Shown here: positions 20,190-32,399 of the stretch, piece by piece
How the letters are laid out: each line of letters starts with the position of its first letter
Numbering within the stretch: position 1 is the first letter of the stretch
DNA from: Pectinophora gossypiella
Taxonomy: Eukaryota > Arthropoda > Insecta > Lepidoptera > Gelechiidae
Direction of reading: 5' to 3'
Length of the DNA: 64,000 nucleotides
Assembly (NCBI RefSeq): GCF_024362695.1
Contig: NC_065405.1
Coordinates: forward strand, 5,960,672 to 6,024,671
Notes under the pieces: generated by a model
Database searches by the model: none
Told to the model about the DNA's origin: nothing
What the model saw: only the letters and a program-made list of their open reading frames with translations
Translations under genes and position numbers: made by a program

Positions 20190-20420
20190 AAACTCATTTT
20201 ATATATATTTATCACGTGCTCAGCCGTGAAGTAAAACATCGTGAGGAAAACCACATTTCTGAGAAATGCGTTTAAACGGTATGTAACCTAATCTGTAATG
20301 GGCTGGTATATGGTTGGGTTTCGAGTTGGAATCAATTGCTTCTCTAAAAATCGCTCCTGAAAAGTGGCCGTAGATACTTAAGCGGATCCCGTGAAAACGG
20401 GATAACGCTATAGAGATTAT
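20190..20420 (+). repeat. SINE family B, copy 1 (3' portion)
   Basis: It contains the features of family B: CACGTGCTCAGCCGTGAAG, a GTGAGGAAAACC block, TGAGAAATGCG and the terminal GTGAAAACGGGATAACGCTA. It lacks the tRNA-like head. Comparison copies are at 32090-32395, 34955-35092, 50391-50566 and 63395-63650. Confidence 0.7.
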
Positions 20421-20881
20421 GATGAATTTAAATTAATAATATATAAATATAATAATTTGATTTTATATTAATTTTGATTTTTATTTTTTTATTTGATTTT
20501 TTTATGTAAGTCATAGGTTTTACCTACAAAAACTTTTTTATTATTAATTTCTCATTTTAGCAAATATATTTTTGACTCACCTACATAGATCACTACTAGA
20601 AGTAATAATTAGAATAGAAGCAACATTACTAGAAGTTATTAGAAGTAAACTTGTTGTTATTAGATTTAAAATTCTGATTCTGTTCTATAATAATAATACT
20701 GCAGCTTCCACAAAGCTATTCAAAAAAAAACCCAAAAAGAAAACAATCGTCCGATGTCGTCCCGAACTAATATCACTAGTTTAATAGAGGTCCGTGGAAT
20801 GTTAATGGTTCATTTATCAAACCTAATACGGAACCCACTAGACCATCGGGTTTATACCGGGAATTAATTTTAATTTATAGA

Positions 20882-21310
20882 TTAACTAGCTTTTGCCCGC
20901 GGCTTCGCTCGCGTTAAATTCGGGGCAATATGGTTTCCCTTTCCTAAACTAAAAAAACTGCGAAAAGTCACATATAAAATCTCACCCCCTCTTTAAAGGG
21001 GTTTGAGATAGATTTCCAAAAAAAAATGATGCAATGTTTTTTGTTAGTCACAAATAGTCCGCATACAAATTTATAGCTTTCTACCTTGAAAATTGCGGAA
21101 TACTCCATACAGATTTCCACCTCCCATTTCAGGAAAATGGGGGGATAAAAAGAGACAAAAAGTAGCCTATCTCACTCTCCATCCTTTCAACTATCTCCAC
21201 TTAAAAAATCACGTCAACTCGTCGCTCCCTTTTGCCGCGAAAGATGGACAAACAAACATACAGACACACACATACACTTTCCCATTTATAATATTAGTAA
21301 GTTTGGATTT
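20882..21310 (-). repeat. Lepidoptera-wide interspersed repeat (possible Helitron-like element)
   Basis: On the minus strand it runs from ATATTATAAATGGGAAAGTG through CCATCTTTCGCGGC to GAAGCCGCGGGCAAAAGCTAGTT. This pair of ends is one of the commonest dispersed units in insects. The CTAGT end with nothing duplicated would suit a Helitron, but I cannot prove the class. The ORF at 21093-21458 across it is not a gene. Confidence 0.6.
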
Positions 21311-22141
21311 CAGGACGTTACCTCCACAAAGTACTCTATTTATTGGCTTTACTTTCCGTTTGACAAGATTTATTACCTATTTGCCTCCAGTAACCTGTTA
21401 TAGAATAATGGCGCACTTATATTGTCAGATATATGGTAAGAACTTTTATGAATATTAAGCTGTTAAAAGTAACTATTACTGCTTTAAATATAGTGCTACG
21501 ATATTCAAAGTCAATCCTCTAATATATGGAATACACGACAGACGAATACGTCGTTAACATTTATAGTATCCGGTAAATACTGGGTATTGAATATCATATA
21601 TTGTTCTTTCATAAAACCTTTCTGGCACAATATATATAATACCTTATACTGATAATGTAACTATCCAGAATACCAAAATATCGTCAACATTCTGCTTGGC
21701 GACTGCGAATTGGTTATCAAATCAAATATACTTTCTTGCATAAGTACATGAAACATTATAAAAATAATCATACACAAGAAAGATAACAGCACATTGGCCT
21801 TATTGCTCTACAGCAATTTCTTCCAGGCGACTAGGGACAGGAAGTATTTATTGATTGTACATGATTGGTTATCTAGCGGTTGGTGGACTAACGAACCACG
21901 CTTTACACGGGGGTAATTTTTTTAAACATGTTTCTAGTAATGAACATATTATGCCTATGTTACTATCGTCCTAATGGTAAAAGATTTTTTGATATCGGTC
22001 CCTACTGGACCTTTTGAGTTTATTAATTACAAACATACAAATCTTTCCTCTTTATAACATTATTGTAAATTGTCATTATTTCTTCTTCTTTATTGTAATA
22101 TTGTAACTATAAAGTAATGCTCGATGACGCGTGGATACGTA

Positions 22142-22276
22142 GGGTGGTATTAATAAACGAATCTCAGCTGAGAGTGCCCTCAAGATCATGCTCAAGTCCC
22201 TGTTTTTATATAAGAACTGTCACATTGACATGATCTTGAGGGCAGTCTCGAAGCCTTAAGTTTATTAATACCACCC
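22142..22276. mobile_element. Small MITE with ~50-bp terminal inverted repeats
   Basis: The left end is GGGTGGTATTAATAAAC and the right end is GTTTATTAATACCACCC. Pairing resumes internally with GCCCTCAAGATCATG and its complement. The unit is about 135 bp and non-coding. TA-rich flanks and GGG ends would fit PIF/Harbinger-type or Tc1-type parents; this is undecided. Confidence 0.7.
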
Positions 22277-23597
22277 TTAGTTCATCTCGCGATGGATCCA
22301 TACACCTCGGACTACCCCAATAGACTACTTGACAACCTAGTCAAATAAGATACTTTTTACGAAACCTCAAAACGAAAGTTATCTTTGGAGTTTGTATGAA
22401 AATTCTGTACTGTGACGGCCTTAAAAGCGGTCAAACGTCGTACTCATGTTACTTAATTCATAAATAAAATTCGAAAACAATTCGAAAAGTAAAATAAGAT
22501 TGATTTTTGATCATCTTAGACTGGCTTCTATTTCTACATTAGAATTTTATATTTTATCTTTGACCCAGTCAAATAACCAATTGGAATACAGTTGTGAGCT
22601 AATGTTATGTCATGTTAAGTGACATCGTATCGCAGATACGTTTACATATCTACAAGCGTTTAAAAATAAATACTCACTTATGTTAAGTTGTAAATATTCA
22701 TCATTCCAGCACCTAATAAAGTACTGTCCACTTCATAACTCAAACGGTACGTTCTCCGTCAATTTAGCAAGTAAAAACATCGCATCGTTACTCCTGCGGC
22801 CGCACTTAAGGGTGAAACTTAGAAAGGAGAAATGTTAGTGGGACGTATTAGGCTTGACAGTAAAGAATTATCGTGTGATTACTACGTACAAACATCTAGA
22901 CAAAGTGTAGACAGATGTGTAATGGTACAAGTCACGATCGACGGAGAGGCAGTAGTCAGAAATCAGAATTATCATAGATAAACTTGTTGAAAGGCAATTT
23001 AACATTTTTTAATCTACTTTACGTCATTTCGCAAGGCGTTATGCTTAGGAGAACAGATAACAAGAAACAGCAACGGCAACACATCTTTTAAATCAATGTA
23101 GGTATACATTACAAGTTACTTAGTAACTAGGGGAAACCCTTTCAATACCAGGCATTATTATCATTTAAGTAATCATTATAATAAGCTTATTTACGTAAAG
23201 TATGCTTACGTAAATTTATTTTCTGACAAATATAAAATATTATCCGATATTTTATTATAAAAACGTGTACGGTCACGAGTACTAATATGTATACACTTTG
23301 AAACCATGTCACATTAACTTTTTTGACAAATGAAACCGTAAGTCTCATTAAATGTCAAATATGATAGTGCGACAGGGTTCTAAAGAGGGTACATGATATT
23401 GCTATTGACTGTACATAACCCCAAAAGGTGTGTCCTCTGACTATATAGACTGTGAAGTGAGATATGGTGTAATCTATCATGTATACCCGCCTAGTCTTGA
23501 AGGAGTGCAGAGAAAGTGAATACTTATATCGGATGGAAAGTTCGCTTATAAAATCTTTCAATATACTGGTGTGTCTAATGGTACACCGATCAATAAT
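22277..23597. other. Non-coding AT-rich region
   Basis: Nothing recognised besides chance ORFs. Confidence 0.35.
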
Positions 23598-23755
23598 TCA
23601 AGCTGATCTAGGTTTTCCTCACCCCCCTCGGTCTTACTTCAGTCTTCAATCGTATGGACGTCAGGCGTCACACACACAGATGCGTGTGTACGATAACGTC
23701 AATGTGTAGTATCTGTGTGAAATGAACTGTTTTGTATGAAGTGTCCAAGGTGTGG
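23598..23755 (+). repeat. Unnamed repeat E, copy 1
   Basis: This segment (for example GTGTACGATAACGTCAATGTG and TTTGTATGAAGTGTCC) is matched in inverted orientation at 24540-24705 with roughly 80% similarity by eye. The two could be separate insertions of one family or the ends of a ~1.1-kb element. Confidence 0.6.
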
Positions 23756-24384
23756 TTTAATAAAATACCACCTTATAAATATTAGATTATATATAATAAT
23801 ACTTAATAAATCAATTACGTTTTTTTTAACAAATGCATATTATGCATCTGCAATGATTATCGTCTGATTTTACATGCGCATATACATGATATGCTAATAC
23901 ATGAGTAAGATCGTACCGCGTAGATTATTTTACGCAATACCTACATCATTTATGCTCTCCGCTTCCTTTCCTTTTTATTCAGAATAAACAACTTTAACTT
24001 CGGAGTAAAATTAATAAGAATAAATAAAGTCTGTCATTATGCATAATCCATGGTTTCTTGTACCAAAACCTCTCATCGTGGGAGTCTCAGCCACTCTGAT
24101 ACGGTAACAATTAGCGGTAGCTATTAAACAAATCATGCGCGTACGCCGGCGGCTCACATTGGCATTCACTGTCCGATCTAATACTGGTAATGGAATACGG
24201 AATGTAAGCTACGTACAAGATTTATTCAATATTCAACGTTTAAACTGCTTGAGCAAAAGGAATTAACAACATTATAAGTTCTTATGAACTTGTAAATGGA
24301 ACTCAATATTATATTCTCGCAAAATAATTATTTCTAAGTAATTAAAATAATTATATTTTTGTTTGAATTTTTAGATAAATTCAC

Positions 24385-24705
24385 GTCCGCAATGGGCAGA
24401 GCCACAACTGATCAAATAACGTGCAGCCAACGTTAATGTCAAGTCCTAAGATTAATTATGAACCTTATGGCACACCCCACCCCCCACCCTTAGTGGCTCT
24501 GCCAACCCCATTAGGGATTACGGGCGTGAGTTTATGTATGTATGGCACATCCCGGACACTTCATACAAAACACCTCGTTTTACACAGGCACTACACATTG
24601 ACGTTATCGTACACGCGCATCCGTGTGTGTGACATCTGCCAACATACGATTCAAGACTAAAGTATGAACAAGGAGGGGTTGAGGGAAACCTAGCTCAGCC
24701 ACTGT
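24385..24705 (-). repeat. Unnamed repeat E, copy 2 (inverted, longer)
   Basis: 24540-24705 is the inverted partner of 23598-23755. 24385-24480 (GGCAGAGCCACAACTGATCA) is also similar to 30915-31000, so the family extends further than the first copy shows. Short ORFs on both strands here are repeat-internal. Confidence 0.55.
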
Positions 24706-24751
24706 TGGAGAGCGGAGAGTTGCCGTTCTGTAAGATGTAATATTATTCCTT

Positions 24752-25043
24752 GAGGAGCTCAGTGACGCAGCGGTAAACGCGCTCGGTCTGCGATTGTTGA
24801 AGTTAAGCAACTTTCGCAAAGGCCGGTCATAGGATGGGTGACCACAAAAAAAAAGTTTTCATCTCGAGCTCCTCCGTGCTTCGGAAGGCACGTTAAGCCG
24901 TTGGTCCCGGCTGCATTAGCAATCGTTAATAACCATCAATCCGCACTGGGCCCGCGTGATCGTTTAAGGCCCGATCTCCCTATCCATCCATAGGGAAGGC
25001 CCGTGCCCCAGCAGTGGGGACGTTAATGGGCTGATCAGCATAC
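24752..25043 (+). repeat. 5S-rRNA-derived SINE (SINE3 type)
   Basis: The head carries the 5S rRNA promoter-like blocks TTGAAGTTAAGCAAC (box A/IE-like) and GGATGGGTGACCAC (box C-like), so RNA polymerase III would read it as a 5S gene. An A-rich link and a body follow. 24874-24910 in the body is identical over 37 nt to the core of the tRNA-derived family A. The 3' end, GGAAGGCCCGTGCCCCAGCA to GGGCTGAT, resembles the RTE-type LINE tail at 644-707, as expected if that LINE mobilises it. Confidence 0.8.
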
Positions 25044-25392
25044 ACTCCTTAACAATTGTCCGTCACGTTAGCTGAACGGCCTGCCGTTTGGTAAAAAGGC
25101 TACACTGTTAATGAAAATGCGAAAAGTTATGATGCGGCAATATACATTTCTGTGATATAATATATACGTTTCACTGTATTAATGTCATTTGCGGAAGATC
25201 TACAATAACTTAAGTCAAAAAGTAAAATACGATCCAATGCAAGTCGTCAGGCCTACACCAACATAGACGAGGGAGTGCGACGATCAGTAACCAGACCGAG
25301 CTAATGCATCGCGCTGCACTCGTTACAAGTAATATGAACAGCGTGTAATTATGTCATTTACAAGTTTCAACTGCCACTGCGCAGACATACGA

Positions 25393-25872
25393 CACGAAAA
25401 TGGTCTCCAGGCATCTATTTATTATCGTCTAGTGCAAATAGTGACAGAGAGATTCAAAGACATATCATCAAGCTACCTAGCTTGCAGTCACTCTTGATGA
25501 GTCTTGATTTTGGAATCTTATGATGAATTATGATCAATCTTATTTATAGATTACCAGCCCACTGCTCGTGTAACAACCCATAAACTACTAGCAATGATTA
25601 TTTAAACTTCGATTTGCCTTCGTTGTGAAAGGCACGAAAATGGTCTCCAGGCATCTATTTATTATCGTCTAGTGCAAATAGTGACAGAGAGATTCAAAGA
25701 CATATCATCAAGCTACCTAGCTTGCAGTCACTCTTGATGAGTCTTGATTTTGGAATCTTATGATGAATTATGATCAATCTTATTTATAGATTACCAGCCC
25801 ACTGCTCGTGTAACAACCCATAAACTACTAGCAATGATTATTTAAACTTCGATTTGCCTTCGTTGTGAAAGG
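25393..25872 (+). repeat. Perfect 240-bp tandem duplication
   Basis: 25393-25632 and 25633-25872 are identical over all 240 bases. Each unit begins CACGAAAATGGTCTCCAGGC and ends CGTTGTGAAAGG. No ORF or known repeat is inside. It is either a very recent duplication or an assembly artefact from overlapping haplotypes. Confidence 0.95.
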
Positions 25873-25931
25873 ATTCAACAAAGTCGCTGCAAGTTTCAGC
25901 TGAGAACAGAACATTTAAACAGTTAAATACA

Positions 25932-25952
25932 CAGAACAGTTAAACTGTTCTG
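25932..25952. repeat. Perfect 10-bp-arm palindrome
   Basis: CAGAACAGTT, a single A, then AACTGTTCTG. It is flanked by further ACAGTTAAA copies, giving a short inverted-repeat cluster. Confidence 0.8.
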
Positions 25953-25959
25953 AACAGTT

Positions 25960-28040
25960 AAATAACGAATGATGATCGAATTTGAATATGGGCAGGTTTT
26001 CTAATGATTGTAAGAAAGAACTATTCGAATTATTTGGATGAAAAAACATTCCAATGACTGTTTATCATTTGAATGTTTTAACACATTCAGAGATCACAAA
26101 GGCAAAAAAATACACCTAAACACGTTATGTTATTTAAATAAAATAAAAACAAGAGAAAAAAAAATGATAAGTTGCATTCATCAATACCTAATCAGAAAAA
26201 AAACAAATGGTTAATTCTATATTGACATTCGAGTGAATTATTAGGTCAGAAATCATCATCCGAATGAAAATTAATGTGAAGAAATTACGAAATGATCTTG
26301 CAAATAACACATAACTTTTTTAAAACAACACATTATATTTTATTAATTTTCCCTACTACGCATAACTGCATCGTGCAATCTGCTCTGGGAATTTGCAGCG
26401 TTGGTAAGCAGTTATGACCTATCGCAACTACAACTTTGCTACTGGCATACAGATAGTTGTCAATATTCAAATAAATACATAAGTATTCTATTATCTATTT
26501 ATTTACAAAAAAAAACACGAAAAATGTTTTTGGTTCCGTTGTTTCCCATGCGATAAACGGTGCAACGACAACGGTGATTCACAGCTTTTACGATAGGATG
26601 CAGTTCGGACTACCGGCTGATACGAGGTCAACCAACCTTTTGACCCTCACTTTGACAATGATATAGTATGAAATAAAATACAAACTTGTTCGGTATCGCC
26701 AGTCGAATAAAATACGTCACCATTATGTAAATATATGGGCATTTTTTGTCCTCCTGTGTATATTAACGGCCGAAATACGGCGTTACCAAAATATACTGCC
26801 AATTCGTTTGTTAAGTGTTTACATATTTAAAAGGGTTTTATAATTTTATTTCATAACCTGTAGGACTTACATGCGTAACGTAATAAAATTTTGTCACGGT
26901 CATATTATCCATTCCGACGATATAATTATGTCGTTTTGTCCATTGGTGCTAATATAATATGAACCCAAATAAGTCATGCCGTTCTGTCAAAATACGAACA
27001 AAATCACGTGCCACGCTCTTAGGGAAAAAAACAAACTTATATATTTCGACAAAATTTATTGAATCGATCGATAGGTTACAATAATTTCAAGGCTCAACGG
27101 ACCAATGTATATTACCTTATTTTTTTTAATTCTATAATGAAATGACATTCAACCAACTAATTTACGTCAATGCTCCACAATGAAAAAGTATTTTGTTTTT
27201 ATAACATACTTACCTAAAATGTAAGCATATCTACCACAAGTCACATTCACATATATCCAAGAATTCTCCTCACCACCAACCACTGACTCTAAATAGTGAA
27301 TCTAGAACAAAGTAAGGACTCACATTTTGGCCATGGCTCCAATTGCCAATAAGTATAACTGCAAATCAATTTCTCGGTAAATGAACAGGATAATTTAAGT
27401 GGAGGAAAAATATTGAATTTTAATATTTTTTAAGCAAATAGTTGGTGAATGTTTGATGAGTCAATACTCGGTGAACAACAGACCTCTATAACACACAGAC
27501 GCAGGATATTGACTCATGTGATAACGCTATCGAGACTCACTTTCCCGAATTGTGCTTTTTTGTTAAAGCTTTACGCCTCGATAATGTATCAGTCATCTGT
27601 GTAAGGCCGATTTGGTAACTCCGATTTGGGACGAATAAAAATCGATAATAGTAATAAATATGTGGCTTTTACAAGGCATATGGAAAGATGAGCATTTTAC
27701 GTTTTATTTTGTAAGTGCCCAATGTAAACAAATGTGAAATAGCAATTTTGCTTTTTGAGATGAGTTACTTCAATATGGCTTTTTAATTAGACCATTTAGA
27801 CCCCAGAACAATGTCAATTCAATTCATCATTAGGATAGCTTGGTTTATTATCCTTACCTACTTAACTATCCTTACCCACAATCATTTTGTTGGGATTGTA
27901 TCTATTTCCCATATGTTTTGTCCTCAACCCACTAATTAACAAGGGCCTTTTCTTCCAGTATTACGTTACATGTAGCTATTATTTTTAGTTATTATTAATA
28001 TTGCGTATGGCAAAAAGAAATATTCTGCGCGGATCATATT
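25960..28040. other. Non-coding AT-rich region
   Basis: No genes or repeats I can name. Confidence 0.35.
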
Positions 28041-28257
28041 ATATCTAGTTTAAGCTCCCTCAACCAAGTCTCTGCCGCATCCGTCACACAATGCACCTCG
28101 GCTATGCCACCTGAGAACCGACGTAAGGGCACTCGTTCACTATGTGAGATAGGGTTTGATCTGGGTGACCACTTTCACAGTATGTCGACTCCTTTAAGCC
28201 CCATTTATGTAGGTGATGGTTCGACTTCCCGTAGTTGGTCCTGCACCGGTTCAGTCA
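28041..28257 (-). pseudogene. LINE ORF2 C-terminal relic (Jockey-like)
   Basis: On the minus strand one frame reads RCRTNYGKSNHHLHKWGL, then a CxxxGHPDQTLSHIVNEC block (the Cys/His-rich ending common in LINE ORF2 proteins), then a stop. A one-base frameshift near 28110 restores a frame with GIAEVH and TWLRELKLDI. The single frameshift and stop mark it as dead. The clade is inferred from the motif. Confidence 0.65.
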
Positions 28258-28371
28258 TTATTTTTATTTAAAACAATAGAACGTCACTGAACTTTGTCTT
28301 CAAAGGGAATAGAGGAGGTCCATCCAACACTTGTTATACTTTTATATCTTGTAAGTTATGATGATAATGAG

Positions 28372-28558
28372 GTTGTCAGGAAGCCAGGGTTGTTATTGAA
28401 CCGCCAAAGGCCCCTGAAATGGCTCATATAACAGTAAATTTCGGCCTGTAATCTCTTAACCAACTTAGAGAAATTTTTATGATGTTTCTCCGCCGGGATT
28501 CGAACCCGCAACCTTCGGATTTTGAGCCTAACGCTCAACTACTGGGCCACGGAAGCCG
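28372..28558 (-). repeat. tRNA-derived SINE, family A, copy 2 (internally deleted)
   Basis: The tRNA-like head (box B GGTTCGAATCC variant) and the distal GCCTTTGGCGG block are present. Most of the body, including the 37-nt core, is missing. Confidence 0.75.
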
Positions 28559-28798
28559 TTAACACTTTTTATAAATAACAGATAAGTTGTTTATCTACGT
28601 TTAAAAAATGGAATGGCACAGGAAGTGCTGACAAAGAAAATATTGTAAGTAAATGAGTGTTATACTACAGCGGATGTTCGTCGTCGTCACAGTTTGGGAT
28701 TGTTTCAATTCGGTTACCATTGTTTATTGTGATCTTATTGTGGCTATCGAAAAGCTTGCCCAAACAGAACACGTGCTTTAAAAAATTAAGAAAGAAGA

Positions 28799-28861
28799 CA
28801 ATATTGCTATTTGACATTGCGCAGTTACGTTTATATGCGCAAATGTCAAATTGCAATATTG
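28799..28861. other. 63-nt hairpin, miRNA-precursor-like
   Basis: The left arm CAATATTGCTATTTGACATT and right arm AAATGTCAAATTGCAATATTG pair over ~25 bp with one mismatch and one bulge, around a 12-nt loop (GTTACGTTTATA). The size fits a pre-miRNA, but a small MITE or chance fold-back is possible. Either strand could be read. Confidence 0.5.
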
Positions 28862-29635
28862 TTTTTAGATGAATTGTTTTAATGTGGTCTTTTTAACCAC
28901 CCAGGTCTAAATGTGGTGGTTGCGAACAAATTCTAAAACCGCTTGAAGTCAATAACAGAGTCGACGTAACAGTGACATGTCACAAAAGGTCACAATTACA
29001 CTGACTAATCTTACTTAACATGTATTTTTACGACCGTTTCCAATTAACAAACGAAACTCAACAGTTAAACGAAAACCGGACCGGACAACCGGACCGGACT
29101 CTCTAAACGGAGTTGTAAAGCTTTTAACTTCGCTATGAGTTTCGTCTGTTAGGACTTTAGCGTCGTTTTGGAAAATAAACATTTATTATGTTAGGTAAAT
29201 ATAATGTACGATATAAATAGAGATCGTTGGGCATATACTCACTTCTCATTGTCCACCCACCAAACTCAGTCTTAAAATCTTATACCTATGTATTACTAAA
29301 TAAATTGCAAATCGTAGCGAGCTTCACGACTAGTTGCATCTTCTCAGGTAAACTAACCGGCTTCATTATTTTTTGTGCGCAAATCCAATTCGAACTATCG
29401 ATATAGAAGCGATAAAAGAAAACCGATGCACTTTACGTGCTATTGTGGGCAAGAATGCGCCCGCGCCGTAACCGGAGTGCCGCGTTTCCTGCGAACAGTG
29501 AATCGAGACACATTCTCTGTATAGCCGCATGTCGTAATGCTTTCTACAAATCGATTCTGGTGTCATATACTCGACACAATACCGTCATAATCAGCTCTAT
29601 TCTGTAATCGGTAGCTCTAGGGTGTAGTATGGCGT

Positions 29636-29655
29636 GGTTAGGTTAGGTTAGGTTG
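29636..29655 (+). repeat. Short (TTAGG)n run
   Basis: Three consecutive TTAGG units, the insect telomere repeat. CCTAACC pairs also occur near 54695, so short runs may be chance. Confidence 0.5.
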
Positions 29656-30906
29656 CTATGCTGTTGTCACAAGGCGATTAAATTTGAGAATGCAGCAACA
29701 AGATATCCTTGCACGCACGATATTACTTAGTCGGAGTATAGAAGGTCTATGAAAGTTTAGTAAAGTAAGTAAATCGTTGTCAACCTAATTCATAACTGCA
29801 TCCAAACAACAAGAACGATACCGATCGATAGTAAGAAATGTACTTACAGAATTATAAAAAAAAAAAAACATTTTCAAAGAACAATGTAGACAGAAAATTA
29901 CGTGCAAAAAACTGCAAATATCAAAATTTTCTATGTAAGTAAGTCAGATTTCTAACCTGTTTCGTTCGTTTATATTTCTGACAATGTTTTGATTACCCCG
30001 ATTTTATTTTGCTTAATGGCGTTTTGCTGTAACACGGTAAAATATTCATGTTCGCGATGGACAGATCATGCAAGTCAACATTCATTCGGAGAAACGAAAA
30101 TTTGGCAATTTAATGTGTCCAGTAAAACGGAAAGGACCGTATTGGTCGTATACTTACAGAAGAAGTTGAACAGAACCGTAGCCAGGCATTTGGATGTCCC
30201 TCATTATAATAAAATGACAGATATGTCTGTTTCTCCATTATCCGTTTCACTAGTGATGGATAAAATAAGAATAAGAATAAAATAAATTTATTGCCAGTAA
30301 CAATGGATGTCCCTAGTTCTTATTTGGAACGGCATACGCAGAGATCCTACAGAACAGTTTGTCAGCAAGGAAATGGACAAATATCATAGTTAGATGTCAT
30401 AATTAATCGTCACTGTTGAAACCAAAGCAAAATAGACATACAAAGACAAAAAGTGTCAGTAATAATGTTAGGTAATTGAATTATGGCGTTGACAACGACT
30501 CCCCGAACGGCGATTCCCGCTACGGCGAATCTCTCTACGGCGAGTGGCTTGACGTCGCGTCTGTCATTTGCTTGGACCTTATGACACCGGCTAATATATA
30601 CATTACGCAAGCCTACTACTACTTCCGGCGGCCCTGTGGTCGACAACACAGAAAATACTCCGCATTACAGTCGCAATAAAGACTGCAATTTGAATTCAAG
30701 CACACTTCCTTTGCCAATTTTACTGCATATACGTTTTGGTTGTACTGCTGCATACTCAAAGACATACCATGAATATTGGTACAATTATGCTTGACTCTGC
30801 AACATCTGAGGTACTATAAAAGCAGAGCGGCGGAACTCTCAAAAGAGCTTAAACTAGCGAGCAAATATTTAATTCCAAATATTTAAAAAAAAACAAATAC
30901 ACACAT

Positions 30907-31080
30907 TAACTCTGGCAATAGGTAGAGTCACAACTAATCAAAGACAACTTGCAGCCACTGTTGATACGAAGACCTAAGATGATATTATGACCCTTGTGGT
31001 GACCAAGGATCAACCTAACACCCATTAACATTAGTCTATCATGCTATAAATGACACAACCCCTCTGACGGATTTTACGTC
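30907..31080 (+). repeat. Unnamed repeat E, copy 3 (diverged)
   Basis: It shares GTAGAGTCACAACTAATCA and the following TGCAGCCA with 24395-24430, then diverges. Confidence 0.4.
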
Positions 31081-31089
31081 ATGCCCAAA

Positions 31090-32080
31090 CCCAAGCAGAC
31101 TATGTTTTATGTTTTTAACAGCTACCAGCATAACATAGAAGGTAAACCAACTTTATACACTTCTTCAGACAAACGAGGGATAAACTTACCAACAAACAAA
31201 AACTATCCATAACACATAAAGAACAAGTGATATCTAACTACAGAAATGAAAATAGCTTTTAATACGTCCACTATTAAATTACGATAACAAAGTTTTGGAT
31301 CCTTCAGACAAAGGTCCTAATCCCACAGCCAGGGTGGTCCTCTATTATGTGACAGGAGTGACAACCACTTTTTATAACTAGCAACTAATCTGATTAACAA
31401 TAAATATGAAATGCATTCTATTCAGATTTCTTTGGGTTGGGTCGATAAACCGTTACCGTATGGATAAAATATTATAAACACAAAAAAGAATCGGTGGCTT
31501 TGGTCTTAACTTTAAAGACTAAGAAATAGCTAAGAGAGATTTGAACAACACACTTCAATGACTGGAAATAATTTCACCGTTCATTCACAAAGTGTTTGCC
31601 GGAATTTTCTACTTTCTCGTACACTTGCATTCTTACATGCACTCGACAATCGAAAAAATTTGGCAATTTTTAAAGAAACGTTTACAAAAAACAAATCGTT
31701 TTATTGCATATCATTTTGGCTTACAAAAAAATGTTTACACAAAAGTGAAACCGAAGATCAAATAGCGGTCATTTGCAAAAAGTAAAAGTTCAGCAGTTTA
31801 TGAATGCATATAAAATTTATTTAAATTGCAAAAGCAAATTAATAAAACTTGATAATATAATAATAGTCGGCGCCAAGCTAATGAAGACCATAAATTAATT
31901 TGTGATTATCAAACTCAAATCTAAACAAACTTAGCGGGTAACCTAGTAACGGACGATACGTGAACACGGAATTAAATTTTAACTGTAGGTACAATTGATA
32001 AAGATTATTCAAAATTTCAACACGACGTTATAAAAAAAAGTGAATAAGGGCTGAAAGGGATCAATATGTGCCCGCATTAG
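31090..32080. other. Non-coding AT-rich region
   Basis: No supported gene; the ORF at 31558-31785 has no recognisable domain. Confidence 0.35.
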
Positions 32081-32089
32081 TAGAAATTT

Positions 32090-32395
32090 ACATCTGTGGT
32101 GGAAAAGTTGGTAGAACGTTTCCCTCTCACTGTTAGGTCGCAGGATCGAATCCAGCACAGGCCTAAACCAATGATTGTCGAATTTGTTTTCGAATTCACG
32201 TTTGGATCATAAATGATAATGACATGTTCTGCGGTGAAGGCCACATAGTGCGGACACCCACATTCCCGAGAAATGCATTTCCCTTCACGGGTTGGAAAGT
32301 TAGACAGGCAGTCGCATCTGTAAAAAATCGAACCTGTCAAATCTTTAGGTTAGATACCTAAACTGACCCTGTGAAAAACGGGATAACGTAAAGTC
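32090..32395 (+). repeat. SINE family B, copy 2 (with tRNA-like head)
   Basis: This is the fullest copy of family B. The tRNA-like head has box A TTGGTAGAACG and box B GGATCGAATCC. The body has GCGGTGAAGGCCACATAGTG, ATTCCCGAGAAATGC and CGGGTTGGAAAGTTAGACAG. The end is CCTGTGAAAAACGGGATAACG. It was transcribed by RNA polymerase III and mobilised by a LINE. Confidence 0.82.
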
Positions 32396-32399
32396 ACAG

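Noticed and set aside
24770..24840. Possible 5S rRNA gene
   Set aside because: Only the internal promoter blocks resemble 5S; the rest is SINE body and LINE-like tail.
30815..30850. TATAAAAG box with a TCA initiator 26 bases later
   Set aside because: Spacing is short and no ORF or donor follows; the next recognisable sequence is a repeat.
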